From contig JBILMH010000031.1 of NCBI GenBank assembly GCA_044375625.1, positions 1 through 21,447 on the forward strand: a stretch of DNA of 21,447 nucleotides. Reading direction: 5' to 3'. This DNA is from CAISOG01 sp044375625 (lineage in GTDB: Bacteria > Pseudomonadota > Alphaproteobacteria > CAISOG01). Positions 12,376 through 18,956 of this stretch are shown piece after piece; position 1 is the stretch's first letter, and each line of letters opens with the position of its first letter. The position numbers were made by a program, and so were the translations under genes. Under the pieces are notes generated by a model. It made no database searches. It worked only from the letters and a program-made list of their open reading frames with translations, and was not told where the DNA came from.

Positions 12376-15033
12376 CTAAGCGCACACCAGGTTTAACAAT
12401 TTGCCAGGCACCCAAATTTGCTTGCGGATTTGGCCATGACCATCCACCGCGGCCTGCACGGTTGATAGCGCCAAGGCGGCCTGCACGGCATCCTGCTGGC
12501 TGCATTCAGGATCCAGGGTGATAACCCCACGCAGCTTGCCATTAACCTGCACCGCCACCTTAACCTGCGTCTGCTCCAACAAGCTTGCGTCATGCTGCGG
12601 CCAGGGCGCCTGAGCGGCCAGCGCGGCCCGCGACTGTAGCCCCAACATCGCCCACAATTCCTCGGCCAAATGGGGCAACAGCGGCGCCATCAGCACCAGG
12701 CTGTCGGCCAGCATATCGGTCACCTCAACCGCCAGGTCGCCACCCCCCAACAGCTGGCCTAGGCCGATGCGATGATCCTCAAACAAATTGGTCAGGGTGC
12801 GCAGGCTGGCCACCGCCCGATTGAACTGCAAATCCCCCAGCTGCAGGGTGACATCGCGAATCGCCTGATGCAGGGCAGGGCGCAGGCTGGCCAACACAGC
12901 GGCCGCGGCATCGGTTTTCGCCGCCTGCACCGCCTTATGATTTTGGCCTGGCTCTTGCCCCGCTGCGCCCCCCATTGCCACCGCAAAACCACGGTACAGG
13001 CTGTACAGGCGGCTGATGTAGCGGGCACAGCCATCAATCCCCGCCTCTGACCAATCCAAATCGCGGGCGGGCGGCGTGTCGGAAATCATGAACAGGCGGG
13101 CGGCATCGGCGCCATAGCGGCCAATCAGCTCCATCGGATCAATGGTGTTGCGCTTGGACTTGCTCATTTTTTCTGAACGGCCAACCCGCACCAGGCTTTG
13201 ATCGTCGCGCTTCACCACCTGACCGTTGGCCAGTTTTTCCACCTCCTCAGGGTACAGCCATTGGCCAGCCTGATCCTTATAAGTCTCGTGGCACACCATC
13301 CCCTGCGCCAACAGCGCCTTAAACGGCTCGGCAAAGTCTATCTGGCCGCATCGTTGCAGGGCGCGGGTAAAGAAACGGGCGTACAGCAGGTGCAAAATCG
13401 CATGCTCCACCCCACCCAGATATTGATCGACGGGCAGCCAGTATTTGACCGCCGCCGCATCAAACGGCTCCGCCCCCTGCGGGCTGGTGTAGCGCAAAAA
13501 GTACCAAGAGGAATCGAAAAACGTATCCATGGTATCGGTTTCGCGGCGGGCATCCCCCCCGCATTGCGGGCAGGTGGTCTGAGCCCAGGTCGGATGGCGC
13601 ACCAGCGGGTTGCCTGGCTGGCTGAAATCGACATCATCGGGCAGGGTGACGGGCAGCTGGTCGGCGGGCACCGGTTGCAGGCCGCAGGTATCACAATGGA
13701 TAAAGGGAATCGGGCAGCCCCAATAGCGCTGGCGGGAAATGCCCCAGTCGCGCAGCCGCCAGGTTCGCACCGCCTTGCCCTGCCCCTGCTGCACCAACGC
13801 CTCAATCGCCTTGGCCTTGGCCGCCGTGACCGTTAGCCCATCCAGCCATTGCGAGTTGACCAGCACCCCATCCTCGCTAAAGGCGGTGGCGGTGCCAACA
13901 ATATCGGGCAATTCCCCCTTCAACGGCGCCACCACGGGCAGGATGGGCAGCTGGTAGGACAGGGCAAATTCCAAATCGCGCTGATCATGGGCGGGACAGC
14001 CAAAAATTGCCCCCGTGCCGTAATCCATCAACACGAAATTGGCGATGTAGATGGGCATCTTGCGCCCGCCGTCAAACGGATGAACGGCATACAGGCCAGT
14101 AAAATGACCTTTTTTCTCCAATTTGCTGACATCCGCCTCTTTGGTGGCACCCAGGCGACAGTCGGCGACAAAGGCCGCGACCGCTGGATCACTTTTGGCG
14201 ACCGACTGTGCCAACGGATGATCGGCCGCAATCGCACAGAAAGAGGCACCAAATAGGGTGTCGGGGCGGGTGGTGAAGACAGCAAGGGTGTCATTGCTAT
14301 CGGCTATCTGGAAGGCAATTTCTGCCCCCTCTGACAGCCCCAACCAATTTTGCTGCATCAACCGCACGTTATCCGGCCAGCGATCCAGCTGCTGCAGCCC
14401 GGCCAGCAGGTCGGGGGCGAAATCGGTGATCTTCAGGAACCATTGCGCCAGCTGCCGCCGTTCCACCAACGCGCCACTGCGCCACCCGCGCCCCTCAATC
14501 ACCTGTTCATTGGCCAGCACGCTGTGATCCACCGGATCCCAATTGACATAGGCCTCCTTACGGTACAACAGGCCAGCCTGGTAAAAGGCCAGGAACAGCT
14601 TTTGCTGCTGGGCGTAGTAGCTGGGGTCACAGGTGGCAATCTCCCGCGACCAGTCATAGGACAAGCCCAGCCGTTGCAGCTGACCGCGCATGGTGGCGAT
14701 ATTTTGCCGCGTCCACACCGCGGGATGCACCCCCCGCTCTAGCGCGGCATTTTCGGCGGGCAGGCCAAAGGCATCCCAACCCATCGGGTAAAGCACGTTA
14801 AAGCCCTGCGCCCGTTTGAACCGCGCCAGCACATCGCCAAAGGCATAGTTGCGGACATGCCCCATATGAATTTTGCCAGACGGATAGGGAAACATCTCCA
14901 GCACATAAAATTTCGGCTTGGCCGCATCAGCCGTCACGGTGAAACAACCCGCCGCGTGCCAGGCATCCTGCCACCGCGGTTCGGCCCGACCCACATCATA
15001 GCGCTCCGCCGCCGTCACCATGCTAACCGTCAC
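12376..15033 (-). CDS. leuS: Leucyl-tRNA synthetase
   Basis: Class I enzyme that charges tRNA-Leu. The protein has 885 residues. The HIGH-type motif HMGH lies at 56-59 within YPSGKIHMGHVRNY, and KMSKS at 622-626 within VGRSEKMSKSKRN. The CP1 editing domain is recognisable between them (VFTTRPDTLFGA, DYGTGAIFGCPAHDQRD), as is WRLRDWGISRQRYWGCPIP. Two CxxC pairs (HCDTCGL and CPQCGG) may bind zinc. A short Gly/Ala/Gln-rich insert after SLYRGFAVAMGG makes the protein slightly longer than usual. Start: GTG 15033 has AAGGGGGGGG about 7 bp upstream. ATG 15021 is the alternative but is further from that site. It lies 19 bp after the DUF3576 stop and 2 bp before lptE, in one operon. Confidence 0.97.
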   Translation of the reverse strand: MTVSMVTAAERYDVGRAEPRWQDAWHAAGCFTVTADAAKPKFYVLEMFPYPSGKIHMGHVRNYAFGDVLARFKRAQGFNVLYPMGWDAFGLPAENAALERGVHPAVWTRQNIATMRGQLQRLGLSYDWSREIATCDPSYYAQQQKLFLAFYQAGLLYRKEAYVNWDPVDHSVLANEQVIEGRGWRSGALVERRQLAQWFLKITDFAPDLLAGLQQLDRWPDNVRLMQQNWLGLSEGAEIAFQIADSNDTLAVFTTRPDTLFGASFCAIAADHPLAQSVAKSDPAVAAFVADCRLGATKEADVSKLEKKGHFTGLYAVHPFDGGRKMPIYIANFVLMDYGTGAIFGCPAHDQRDLEFALSYQLPILPVVAPLKGELPDIVGTATAFSEDGVLVNSQWLDGLTVTAAKAKAIEALVQQGQGKAVRTWRLRDWGISRQRYWGCPIPFIHCDTCGLQPVPADQLPVTLPDDVDFSQPGNPLVRHPTWAQTTCPQCGGDARRETDTMDTFFDSSWYFLRYTSPQGAEPFDAAAVKYWLPVDQYLGGVEHAILHLLYARFFTRALQRCGQIDFAEPFKALLAQGMVCHETYKDQAGQWLYPEEVEKLANGQVVKRDDQSLVRVGRSEKMSKSKRNTIDPMELIGRYGADAARLFMISDTPPARDLDWSEAGIDGCARYISRLYSLYRGFAVAMGGAAGQEPGQNHKAVQAAKTDAAAAVLASLRPALHQAIRDVTLQLGDLQFNRAVASLRTLTNLFEDHRIGLGQLLGGGDLAVEVTDMLADSLVLMAPLLPHLAEELWAMLGLQSRAALAAQAPWPQHDASLLEQTQVKVAVQVNGKLRGVITLDPECSQQDAVQAALALSTVQAAVDGHGQIRKQIWVPGKLLNLVCA

Positions 15034-15052
15034 CGCCTGACCCCCCCCTTAA

Positions 15053-15643
15053 TTATTTGTCGTAGGCGGCCGCAACCCGCAGCTCACGCGCGCGGGTCAG
15101 GATAGCATTTTCCAGGTCGGTCGCGGTTTTTGGGTCGCTGGCCGCATCTTGCCAGGCGCCGTCAGCCTTATTGCCTTGACGTTTTTGGCGAAAGACGCTG
15201 ACCCGCACCGCATCGCTGCGCAATTCGTTGCTGGTGATATAGACGGTTAGTTTCAAACGCTCATTCGGCGCCTCCGCCAACGTCGTCCATTCGGTCAGGA
15301 TGACGCCGCCAAAGGGATCGGTGCTGGCCAAGGGAATAAAGCTCAGCACGTCTAGCGAGGCTTGCCAGAGGAAGCGGTTGATGGGCAGGCTGTCTTCGCC
15401 CTTTTTACGGCCACCGCCGAACAGGGTAAAGCCATCATCGCCCGTCAAGCTGCCATGCGGGCGCCGTTGCGATTCAAATTCGGGATAGGATTCCTCGGTC
15501 TTAACCCCGCTGCAGGCGCTCAACATCACCGTTGCCATCAGCGTCAGCAGCAGGGCGCGGCGACGGCCAGCAACAACCCTGTCCCCAACAGCGCGGCGGG
15601 CTGGGGATAGAGAGGGAAACAATCGAGAAATCAAGCGGTTCAT
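15053..15643 (-). CDS. DUF3576 domain lipoprotein
   Basis: A 196-residue predicted lipoprotein of a family found upstream of leuS in alphaproteobacteria, with unknown function. The basic N-terminus (SLSPARRAVGDRVVAGRRR) is followed by a hydrophobic core LLLTLMATVM and the lipobox LSAC with cysteine at 44. The mature part shows LPINRFLWQASLDVLSFIPLASTDPFGGVILTEW and ERLKLTVYITSNELRSDAVRVSVFRQ, the conserved DUF3576 blocks, and ends with an ILTRARELRVA helix. The frame is open to 15703, but ATG 15643 gives a more ordinary lipoprotein signal; neither start has a strong ribosome-binding site. It heads the leuS-lptE-holA operon, and its link to LptE suggests an envelope role (inference). Confidence 0.88.
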   Translation of the reverse strand: MNRLISRLFPSLSPARRAVGDRVVAGRRRALLLTLMATVMLSACSGVKTEESYPEFESQRRPHGSLTGDDGFTLFGGGRKKGEDSLPINRFLWQASLDVLSFIPLASTDPFGGVILTEWTTLAEAPNERLKLTVYITSNELRSDAVRVSVFRQKRQGNKADGAWQDAASDPKTATDLENAILTRARELRVAAAYDK

Positions 15644-15760
15644 TGCAAACAGTCCAAGTAAGTTAAGGGCAGCAAACCGCCACCTTAGCCCAACCCCATC
15701 CAAAAATCCAGGCCTGGGGCAAAGGAAGTGGGGAAGTCATATTTGCACGCAATTCCCCCC

Positions 15761-15853
15761 CACCCTGCTGGAGGAGAGTGTTTCGGTTCCCTCTCCCCTT
15801 GCGGGAGGGGGTTAGGGGGAGGGGTCATAAAAAAACAAGGGGGAGGGGTCATA
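15761..15853. repeat. Copy A of a GC-rich hairpin repeat, downstream of the DUF559 gene
   Basis: The 54-bp core (15774-15827) is identical to copy B (16382-16435) except for one base. The right arm CTCTCCCCTTGCGGG is intact, but the left arm is degenerate (about 10 of 14 positions pair), so the hairpin is weaker than in copy B. The tail AGGGGGAGGGGTCATA occurs twice (15814-15829 and 15838-15853), and the second unit ends 5 bp before the DUF559 stop codon. Confidence 0.85.
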
Positions 15854-15858
15854 CAAAG

Positions 15859-16266
15859 TCAGGAAGCGGGGTCAGTAATGAGATCAACAGAAACAATACC
15901 TGGCGGGGAATCCTGCAACTCTCTCAACAACAGCTCCAAACACCCATCAATATTATGCAGAACCTCATGATTCCAAAAACGGATTACCCGAAAATTGTGT
16001 GTTTGCAGATACAGAGTTCGATCTGCATCACGCGGACTGCTATTATGTTGCCCCCCATCGATTTCCACGATCAAGCGCTGGTTTAGGCACACAAAATCCG
16101 CTACATACTGCCCATCGATTGCAAATTGCCTGCGGAATTTAACCCCCAGTTGCCGATCGCGCAGGCGTTGCCAGAACATTCTTTCCGCATCCGTGAGATT
16201 TTTACGCATCGCCCGCGTAAAATCTTTCAAATAGGGAGGGTACGGCTGACGCATGGCAAAGTTCAT
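15859..16266 (-). CDS. DUF559 family endonuclease-like protein (Vsr/PD-(D/E)XK fold)
   Basis: A 135-residue stand-alone DUF559 protein. The family shares the fold of very-short-patch-repair (Vsr) endonucleases, but its cellular role is not established. Visible blocks are ARxMRKNLTDAERMFWQRLRD with a conserved Glu (28), KFRRQFAIDGQYVADFVC with Asp 57, the core LIVEIDGGQH (66-74) holding likely catalytic acidic residues, and RVIRFWNHEVLHNIDGCLELLLREL. There is no signal peptide. The ATG at 16266 is the first in frame; Met5 is an alternative. The gene is bracketed by nearly identical GC-rich hairpin repeats on both sides and is not part of either neighbouring operon, so the repeats and gene may have moved as one unit (inference). 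Confidence 0.88.
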   Translation of the reverse strand: MNFAMRQPYPPYLKDFTRAMRKNLTDAERMFWQRLRDRQLGVKFRRQFAIDGQYVADFVCLNQRLIVEIDGGQHNSSPRDADRTLYLQTHNFRVIRFWNHEVLHNIDGCLELLLRELQDSPPGIVSVDLITDPAS

Positions 16267-16305
16267 TAGATACCCCCCACCGGCTCGCTAACGCGATCCG
16301 ACTCC

Positions 16306-16324
16306 CCCGCAAGGGGAGAGTGTT
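16306..16324. repeat. Partial copy (left arm only) of the DUF559-flanking repeat
   Basis: CCCGCAAGGGGAGAGTGTTT matches the left arm and first loop bases of the full repeat, without a right arm. It sits about 40 bp upstream of the DUF559 start codon, between that gene and copy B. Confidence 0.7.
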
Positions 16325-16372
16325 TTTTCTATCATTTTCATATCATTAGAGTTGCGCGACAACAACCCCGCA

Positions 16373-16435
16373 CCGCAAGGGGAGAGTGTTTCGGTTCCCC
16401 CTCCCCTTGCGGGAGGGGGTTAGGGGGAGGGGTCA
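16373..16435. repeat. Copy B of the GC-rich hairpin repeat, upstream of the DUF559 gene
   Basis: A perfect 12-bp stem pairs CCGCAAGGGGAG (16373-16384) with CTCCCCTTGCGG (16401-16412) around a 16-base loop. It is followed by the GGAGGGGGTTAGGGGGAGGGG-type tail. The core 16382-16435 matches copy A at 53 of 54 positions and lies in the same orientation. Confidence 0.88.
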
Positions 16436-16487
16436 CACAAAGACAGGGGCGGGGGAATAGGAAAAAGTGTACAGCAAAAATCTGGAC

Positions 16488-16523
16488 AAAAAAAACGGGA
16501 GCCCCTGAAATCAGAGGCTCCCG
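16488..16523 (-). terminator. Intrinsic terminator of the porin gene
   Basis: CGGGAGCC (16496-16503) pairs with GGCTCCCG (16516-16523). An inner CTG/CAG pair after one mismatch and an AAAT loop complete the stem. Read on the minus strand the hairpin is followed directly by eight T residues (16495-16488). It lies about 48 bp after the porin stop. Confidence 0.88.
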
Positions 16524-16533
16524 CAGAGTTCTT

Positions 16534-16560
16534 AACCTTCTAAGCATAACCCAGAAGGTT
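16534..16560 (-). repeat. Second hairpin in the porin 3' untranslated region
   Basis: AACCTTCT (16534-16541) and AGAAGGTT (16553-16560) form a perfect 8-bp stem with an 11-base loop, between the porin stop codon and the terminator. It has no T tract, so it may protect the mRNA 3' end rather than terminate (inference). Confidence 0.55.
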
Positions 16561-16570
16561 TAGGAGGGTA

Positions 16571-17818
16571 TTAGAAGTCCAGCTTGGTGCCCAAAACGAA
16601 CACGGTGCTGTCATACTTTTTGCTGGTGTTGCCAGACAAGAAGGCATCTTCGGATTCGTAGTTCACGAAGTCGACTTCAGCAAAGGTGCTGAGGCCAGGA
16701 GCCAGCTCATAGGTACCGCCCAGGCCAACAACTTGCAATTTGTTGTTGTCGGGATCGGTAACATCACCTTCGGTTTCGGCGTTCAGGTAGTTAACCCCAA
16801 CGGCGAATGGGCCGGTGGCGTATTGCAAACCAACGTTGTAGCTTTGAGCCGCATCGTCAGAGGTTTGGGTTGCTTTACGCAGACCGCTTTGGCCATCGTA
16901 GGTGTAACCACCGCCCAGGGTGAAGCCCTTAAAGGTACCGCTAAGACCAAGATTCAAAGAACCCAGATCTTCACGAGCATCAGCGGAAGTGGTGGTTTTT
17001 ACAGCTTTGGCGTAGTTGTAACCAACGCTGGCACCCAAACCAAGACCGTTGTCGAATTTGTAGCTGTAGTTGGCAGCGGCTTCGATCAGATCTTCGTATT
17101 GGTTCCACAGAGCTGGCGTATCACCAGAGTAGCTGGTGTACTTGTCACGGCTAACACCGGTCAGCTCATCGCCCACTGTTGGGGTGTAGCTAACGCCCAA
17201 TTGGAAGCCAGCGAATTTCGGGGTCAGGTAGGTTACCTTGGTCGAATCTTCGTAATCTTCCAGACCAGATTCGGTCAGGGTTGGTTTGTAGCTGTTGGCC
17301 AGACCACGGAAGTAGAAACCTTCTTCAGAACGGTTCAGGTCAAAGTTGGTGGCATCGTCACCAACATTGTTGATCAACAGGAACTTTTGATAGTCACCCG
17401 CAAAACCACCGGTACCAAAGCCGGTTGGCGCGGTCACGGTCAAACGGTTGGCGGCGCTGTTTTCATCGCCCAATTCAACACGACCCCATTTACCGCTTAG
17501 GTAGGTAACGGCCTTGTCAAATTCGATGCTGTCTTTACGGTCGTAGTTGGTCTGACCAACAAAGTCAGACTCACTATCCAACTCGATTTTACCACCATAA
17601 ACCAAACCGTTGCTGGCTTTGCCTTCGGCGCCAACAACAACATTTGGGGTGCTGGTAAAGTCATAGTTGCGGTAGTTGCTGTCGAAGTCTTCGTCGGCAT
17701 AACCGGCTTGGAACTCGACGCTGCCGCCAACGGTGACTTTTAACGGATCGGCTTGCACCGGTGCGCTAAGGGCAACCAAACCCAACAGGGCGGTGGTTGC
17801 TAAAAGAACTTTTTTCAT
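16571..17818 (-). CDS. Outer-membrane porin (Porin_4-like)
   Basis: A 415-residue predicted trimeric beta-barrel porin for passive uptake of small hydrophilic solutes. It has a clean signal peptide, MKKVLLATTALLGLVALSAPVQA, with cleavage likely before DPLKVTVGG. The mature protein is Gly/Tyr/Asp-rich with alternating amphipathic strands, such as KVTVGGSVEFQAGYA, VVVGAEGKASNGLVYGGKIELDSE and GRVELGDENSAANRLTVTAPTGFG (the L3-like region). It ends in a C-terminal Phe (GTKLDF), the usual outer-membrane insertion signal. A strong GAGGA lies 6 bp before the ATG and an intrinsic terminator follows, so this is a well-expressed single-gene unit. Codon use looks biased toward a smaller set than in neighbouring genes, fitting high expression. 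Substrate specificity cannot be told. Confidence 0.92.
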   Translation of the reverse strand: MKKVLLATTALLGLVALSAPVQADPLKVTVGGSVEFQAGYADEDFDSNYRNYDFTSTPNVVVGAEGKASNGLVYGGKIELDSESDFVGQTNYDRKDSIEFDKAVTYLSGKWGRVELGDENSAANRLTVTAPTGFGTGGFAGDYQKFLLINNVGDDATNFDLNRSEEGFYFRGLANSYKPTLTESGLEDYEDSTKVTYLTPKFAGFQLGVSYTPTVGDELTGVSRDKYTSYSGDTPALWNQYEDLIEAAANYSYKFDNGLGLGASVGYNYAKAVKTTTSADAREDLGSLNLGLSGTFKGFTLGGGYTYDGQSGLRKATQTSDDAAQSYNVGLQYATGPFAVGVNYLNAETEGDVTDPDNNKLQVVGLGGTYELAPGLSTFAEVDFVNYESEDAFLSGNTSKKYDSTVFVLGTKLDF

Positions 17819-18013
17819 CGTTTCCTCATTCGATGTTTGAAAGAAATGCCGCCTGCATGATACCCAATAAGGAATATTGCCGCATCATGCAAAAAGACAT
17901 AGTCCCATCATGACCACCAACACCCAACCCGCAACACCCAACCCGCCCCAAACGATGTTTTTTTGCGACAACTGTTGCAAAGTTACAACAGAATTGGGTG
18001 GGGCGCGGCGCGG

Positions 18014-18045
18014 TTGCTGGATTCCCACCTTCGTGGGAATGACAA
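18014..18045 (+). repeat. REP-like hairpin 1
   Basis: ATTCCCAC (18021-18028), loop CTTC and GTGGGAAT (18033-18040) form a perfect 8-bp stem, preceded by TTGCTGG and followed by GACA. The 27 bases 18014-18040 are identical to 18147-18173. Sequences of this CTGGATTCCC...GGGAATGAC type are dispersed repeats in many proteobacterial genomes. Confidence 0.85.
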
Positions 18046-18087
18046 CGGTGGGGGCGGAAATGACGACGCTGAGCAGCCTTCTCATGC

Positions 18088-18115
18088 TGTCATCCCCGCG
18101 CAGGCGGGGATCCAT
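18088..18115 (-). repeat. REP-like hairpin 2, opposite orientation
   Basis: ATCCCCGC (18092-18099), loop GCAG and GCGGGGAT (18104-18111) form a perfect 8-bp stem, preceded by TGTC and followed by CCAT. This is the reverse orientation of the flanking hairpins with compensatory changes in the stem. Confidence 0.82.
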
Positions 18116-18146
18116 AGGATGGAACCGCCAGACCACGCCCCTAATG

Positions 18147-18173
18147 TTGCTGGATTCCCACCTTCGTGGGAAT
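18147..18173 (+). repeat. REP-like hairpin 3, identical to hairpin 1
   Basis: A 27-base exact copy of 18014-18040, with stem 18154-18161/18166-18173 and a CTTC loop. With hairpins 1 and 2 it forms a head-tail-head cluster like the bacterial interspersed mosaic elements of enterobacteria. Confidence 0.85.
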
Positions 18174-18180
18174 AACAGAG

Positions 18181-18196
18181 TTTTTCCTAGGAAAAA
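18181..18196. promoter_or_regulatory. Perfect 16-bp palindrome upstream of yggS
   Basis: TTTTTCCTAGGAAAAA is a perfect palindrome 54 bp before the yggS start codon. It could be a dimeric regulator site or, because it contains runs of T and A, a small bidirectional terminator. No homologous operator is known to me. Confidence 0.35.
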
Positions 18197-18250
18197 ACAG
18201 ATGCTATCTGCGAAAATTTCTTGCCCCCGTCACCATATTGAGCCAACCCC

Positions 18251-18892
18251 ATGACCATACCAAGCGCCCCCACCATCTTAGATCGCCTCGGCCAGCTGAC
18301 CCAGGCGATGGCCGACTATCCCACCGCCCGCCTGATCGTGGTCAGCAAGAATCAGCTGCCCGAAGCGCTGTTGCCGCTGTTGCAGGCTGGCCAGCGCGAC
18401 TTTGGCGAAAATCGGGTGCAGGAGGCCGCCGACAAATGGCCAGCCCTGCGCGCCCACTTTCCCGACCTGCGGCTGCATCTGATTGGCCAGCTGCAACGGA
18501 ATAAGGTGGTGCAGGCGGCCAGCCTGTTTGATGCGATTCACAGCCTGGATCGACCGACCCTGGCCGATGCCTTGGCGGCGGTGGGTTACAGCCGCCCCGT
18601 GCTGATCCAGGTGAATTTGGCGGCCGAGCCGCAAAAGGGCGGGGTTTTGGTGGCCGACCTGCCCGCCCTGATAACCCACAGCCGCGACCGCCTTGGCCTG
18701 AATCTGGTGGGGCTGATGACCATTCCGCCACGCGGCGAAGACCCGACGCCCTATTTCCAACAGCTGGCCACCCTGGCGCGCCAACACCAGCTGCCCGAGC
18801 TTAGCATGGGTATGAGTGAGGATTATCCCCAGGCCTTGGCGGCAGGCGCCAGCCTGATCCGCGTGGGATCGTATTTGTTTGCGGAAGATTGA
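18251..18892 (+). CDS. yggS: YggS/PROSC family pyridoxal-phosphate homeostasis protein
   Basis: A PLP-binding protein with an alanine-racemase-like barrel that buffers vitamin B6 and affects amino-acid metabolism; no catalytic activity is firmly established for the family. The 213-residue protein shows LIVVSKNQ with the PLP-binding Lys at 33, FGENRVQEAADKW, LHLIGQLQRNKV, HSLDRPTLADAL, VNLAAEPQKGG, LVGLMTIPP, the LSMGMSEDYPQAL signature and the phosphate-binding IRVGSYLF end. It is slightly shorter than usual, ending right after the last strand. There is only a weak ribosome-binding site before ATG 18251. It stands alone; the usual proC or ftsZ-region neighbours are absent. The gene downstream converges on it. 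Confidence 0.93.
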   Translation: MTIPSAPTILDRLGQLTQAMADYPTARLIVVSKNQLPEALLPLLQAGQRDFGENRVQEAADKWPALRAHFPDLRLHLIGQLQRNKVVQAASLFDAIHSLDRPTLADALAAVGYSRPVLIQVNLAAEPQKGGVLVADLPALITHSRDRLGLNLVGLMTIPPRGEDPTPYFQQLATLARQHQLPELSMGMSEDYPQALAAGASLIRVGSYLFAED

Positions 18893-18956
18893 AGGTTGGA
18901 GGGGAGATTGGCGCGTTCACGGCTGCCGCCCCCCGCCTGCAACGCCCTACACCACT

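Larger units (their letters stand above)
16267..16570. other. 304-bp gene-free stretch between DUF559 and porin genes
   Basis: Holds a half copy of the DUF559-flanking repeat (16306-16324), a short AT-rich part with two TATCATT words (16330-16336 and 16341-16347) that may contain the DUF559 promoter, full repeat copy B (16373-16435), and the porin 3' region with its terminator. The reading frame across it on the minus strand (PPPNPLPQGEGEP...) is a translation of the repeat and not a gene. Confidence 0.7.
17819..18250. other. 432-bp gene-free stretch between porin and yggS
   Basis: Next to the porin it holds the 5' leader with a strong ribosome-binding site and a 7-bp dyad (GCATGAT at 17855-17861 and ATCATGC at 17884-17890) that could be an operator. 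A tandem 14-bp duplication AACACCCAACCCGC follows at 17919-17946. Then come three REP-like hairpins (18014-18173) and a 16-bp palindrome (18181-18196). I see no convincing gene; the open frames across it are translations of the repeats. No clear consensus promoter is visible for the porin. Confidence 0.6.

Noticed and set aside
16338..16547. Small minus-strand open frame between DUF559 and porin
   Set aside because: It is a translation of the GC-rich repeat and terminator region (PPPNPLPQGEGEP type), a common false gene.
16733..17500. 255-residue plus-strand open frame inside the porin
   Set aside because: Antisense to a porin with an intact signal peptide and C-terminal Phe; the frame is open because of the porin's codon bias.
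18014..18173. CRISPR-like array
   Set aside because: Only two identical 27-base units plus one inverted variant, each a hairpin, with unequal spacing and no cas genes; REP-like elements explain it better.
17885..18254. Short open frames on both strands in the porin-yggS gap
   Set aside because: Both are translations of the REP-like repeats and lack ribosome-binding sites.
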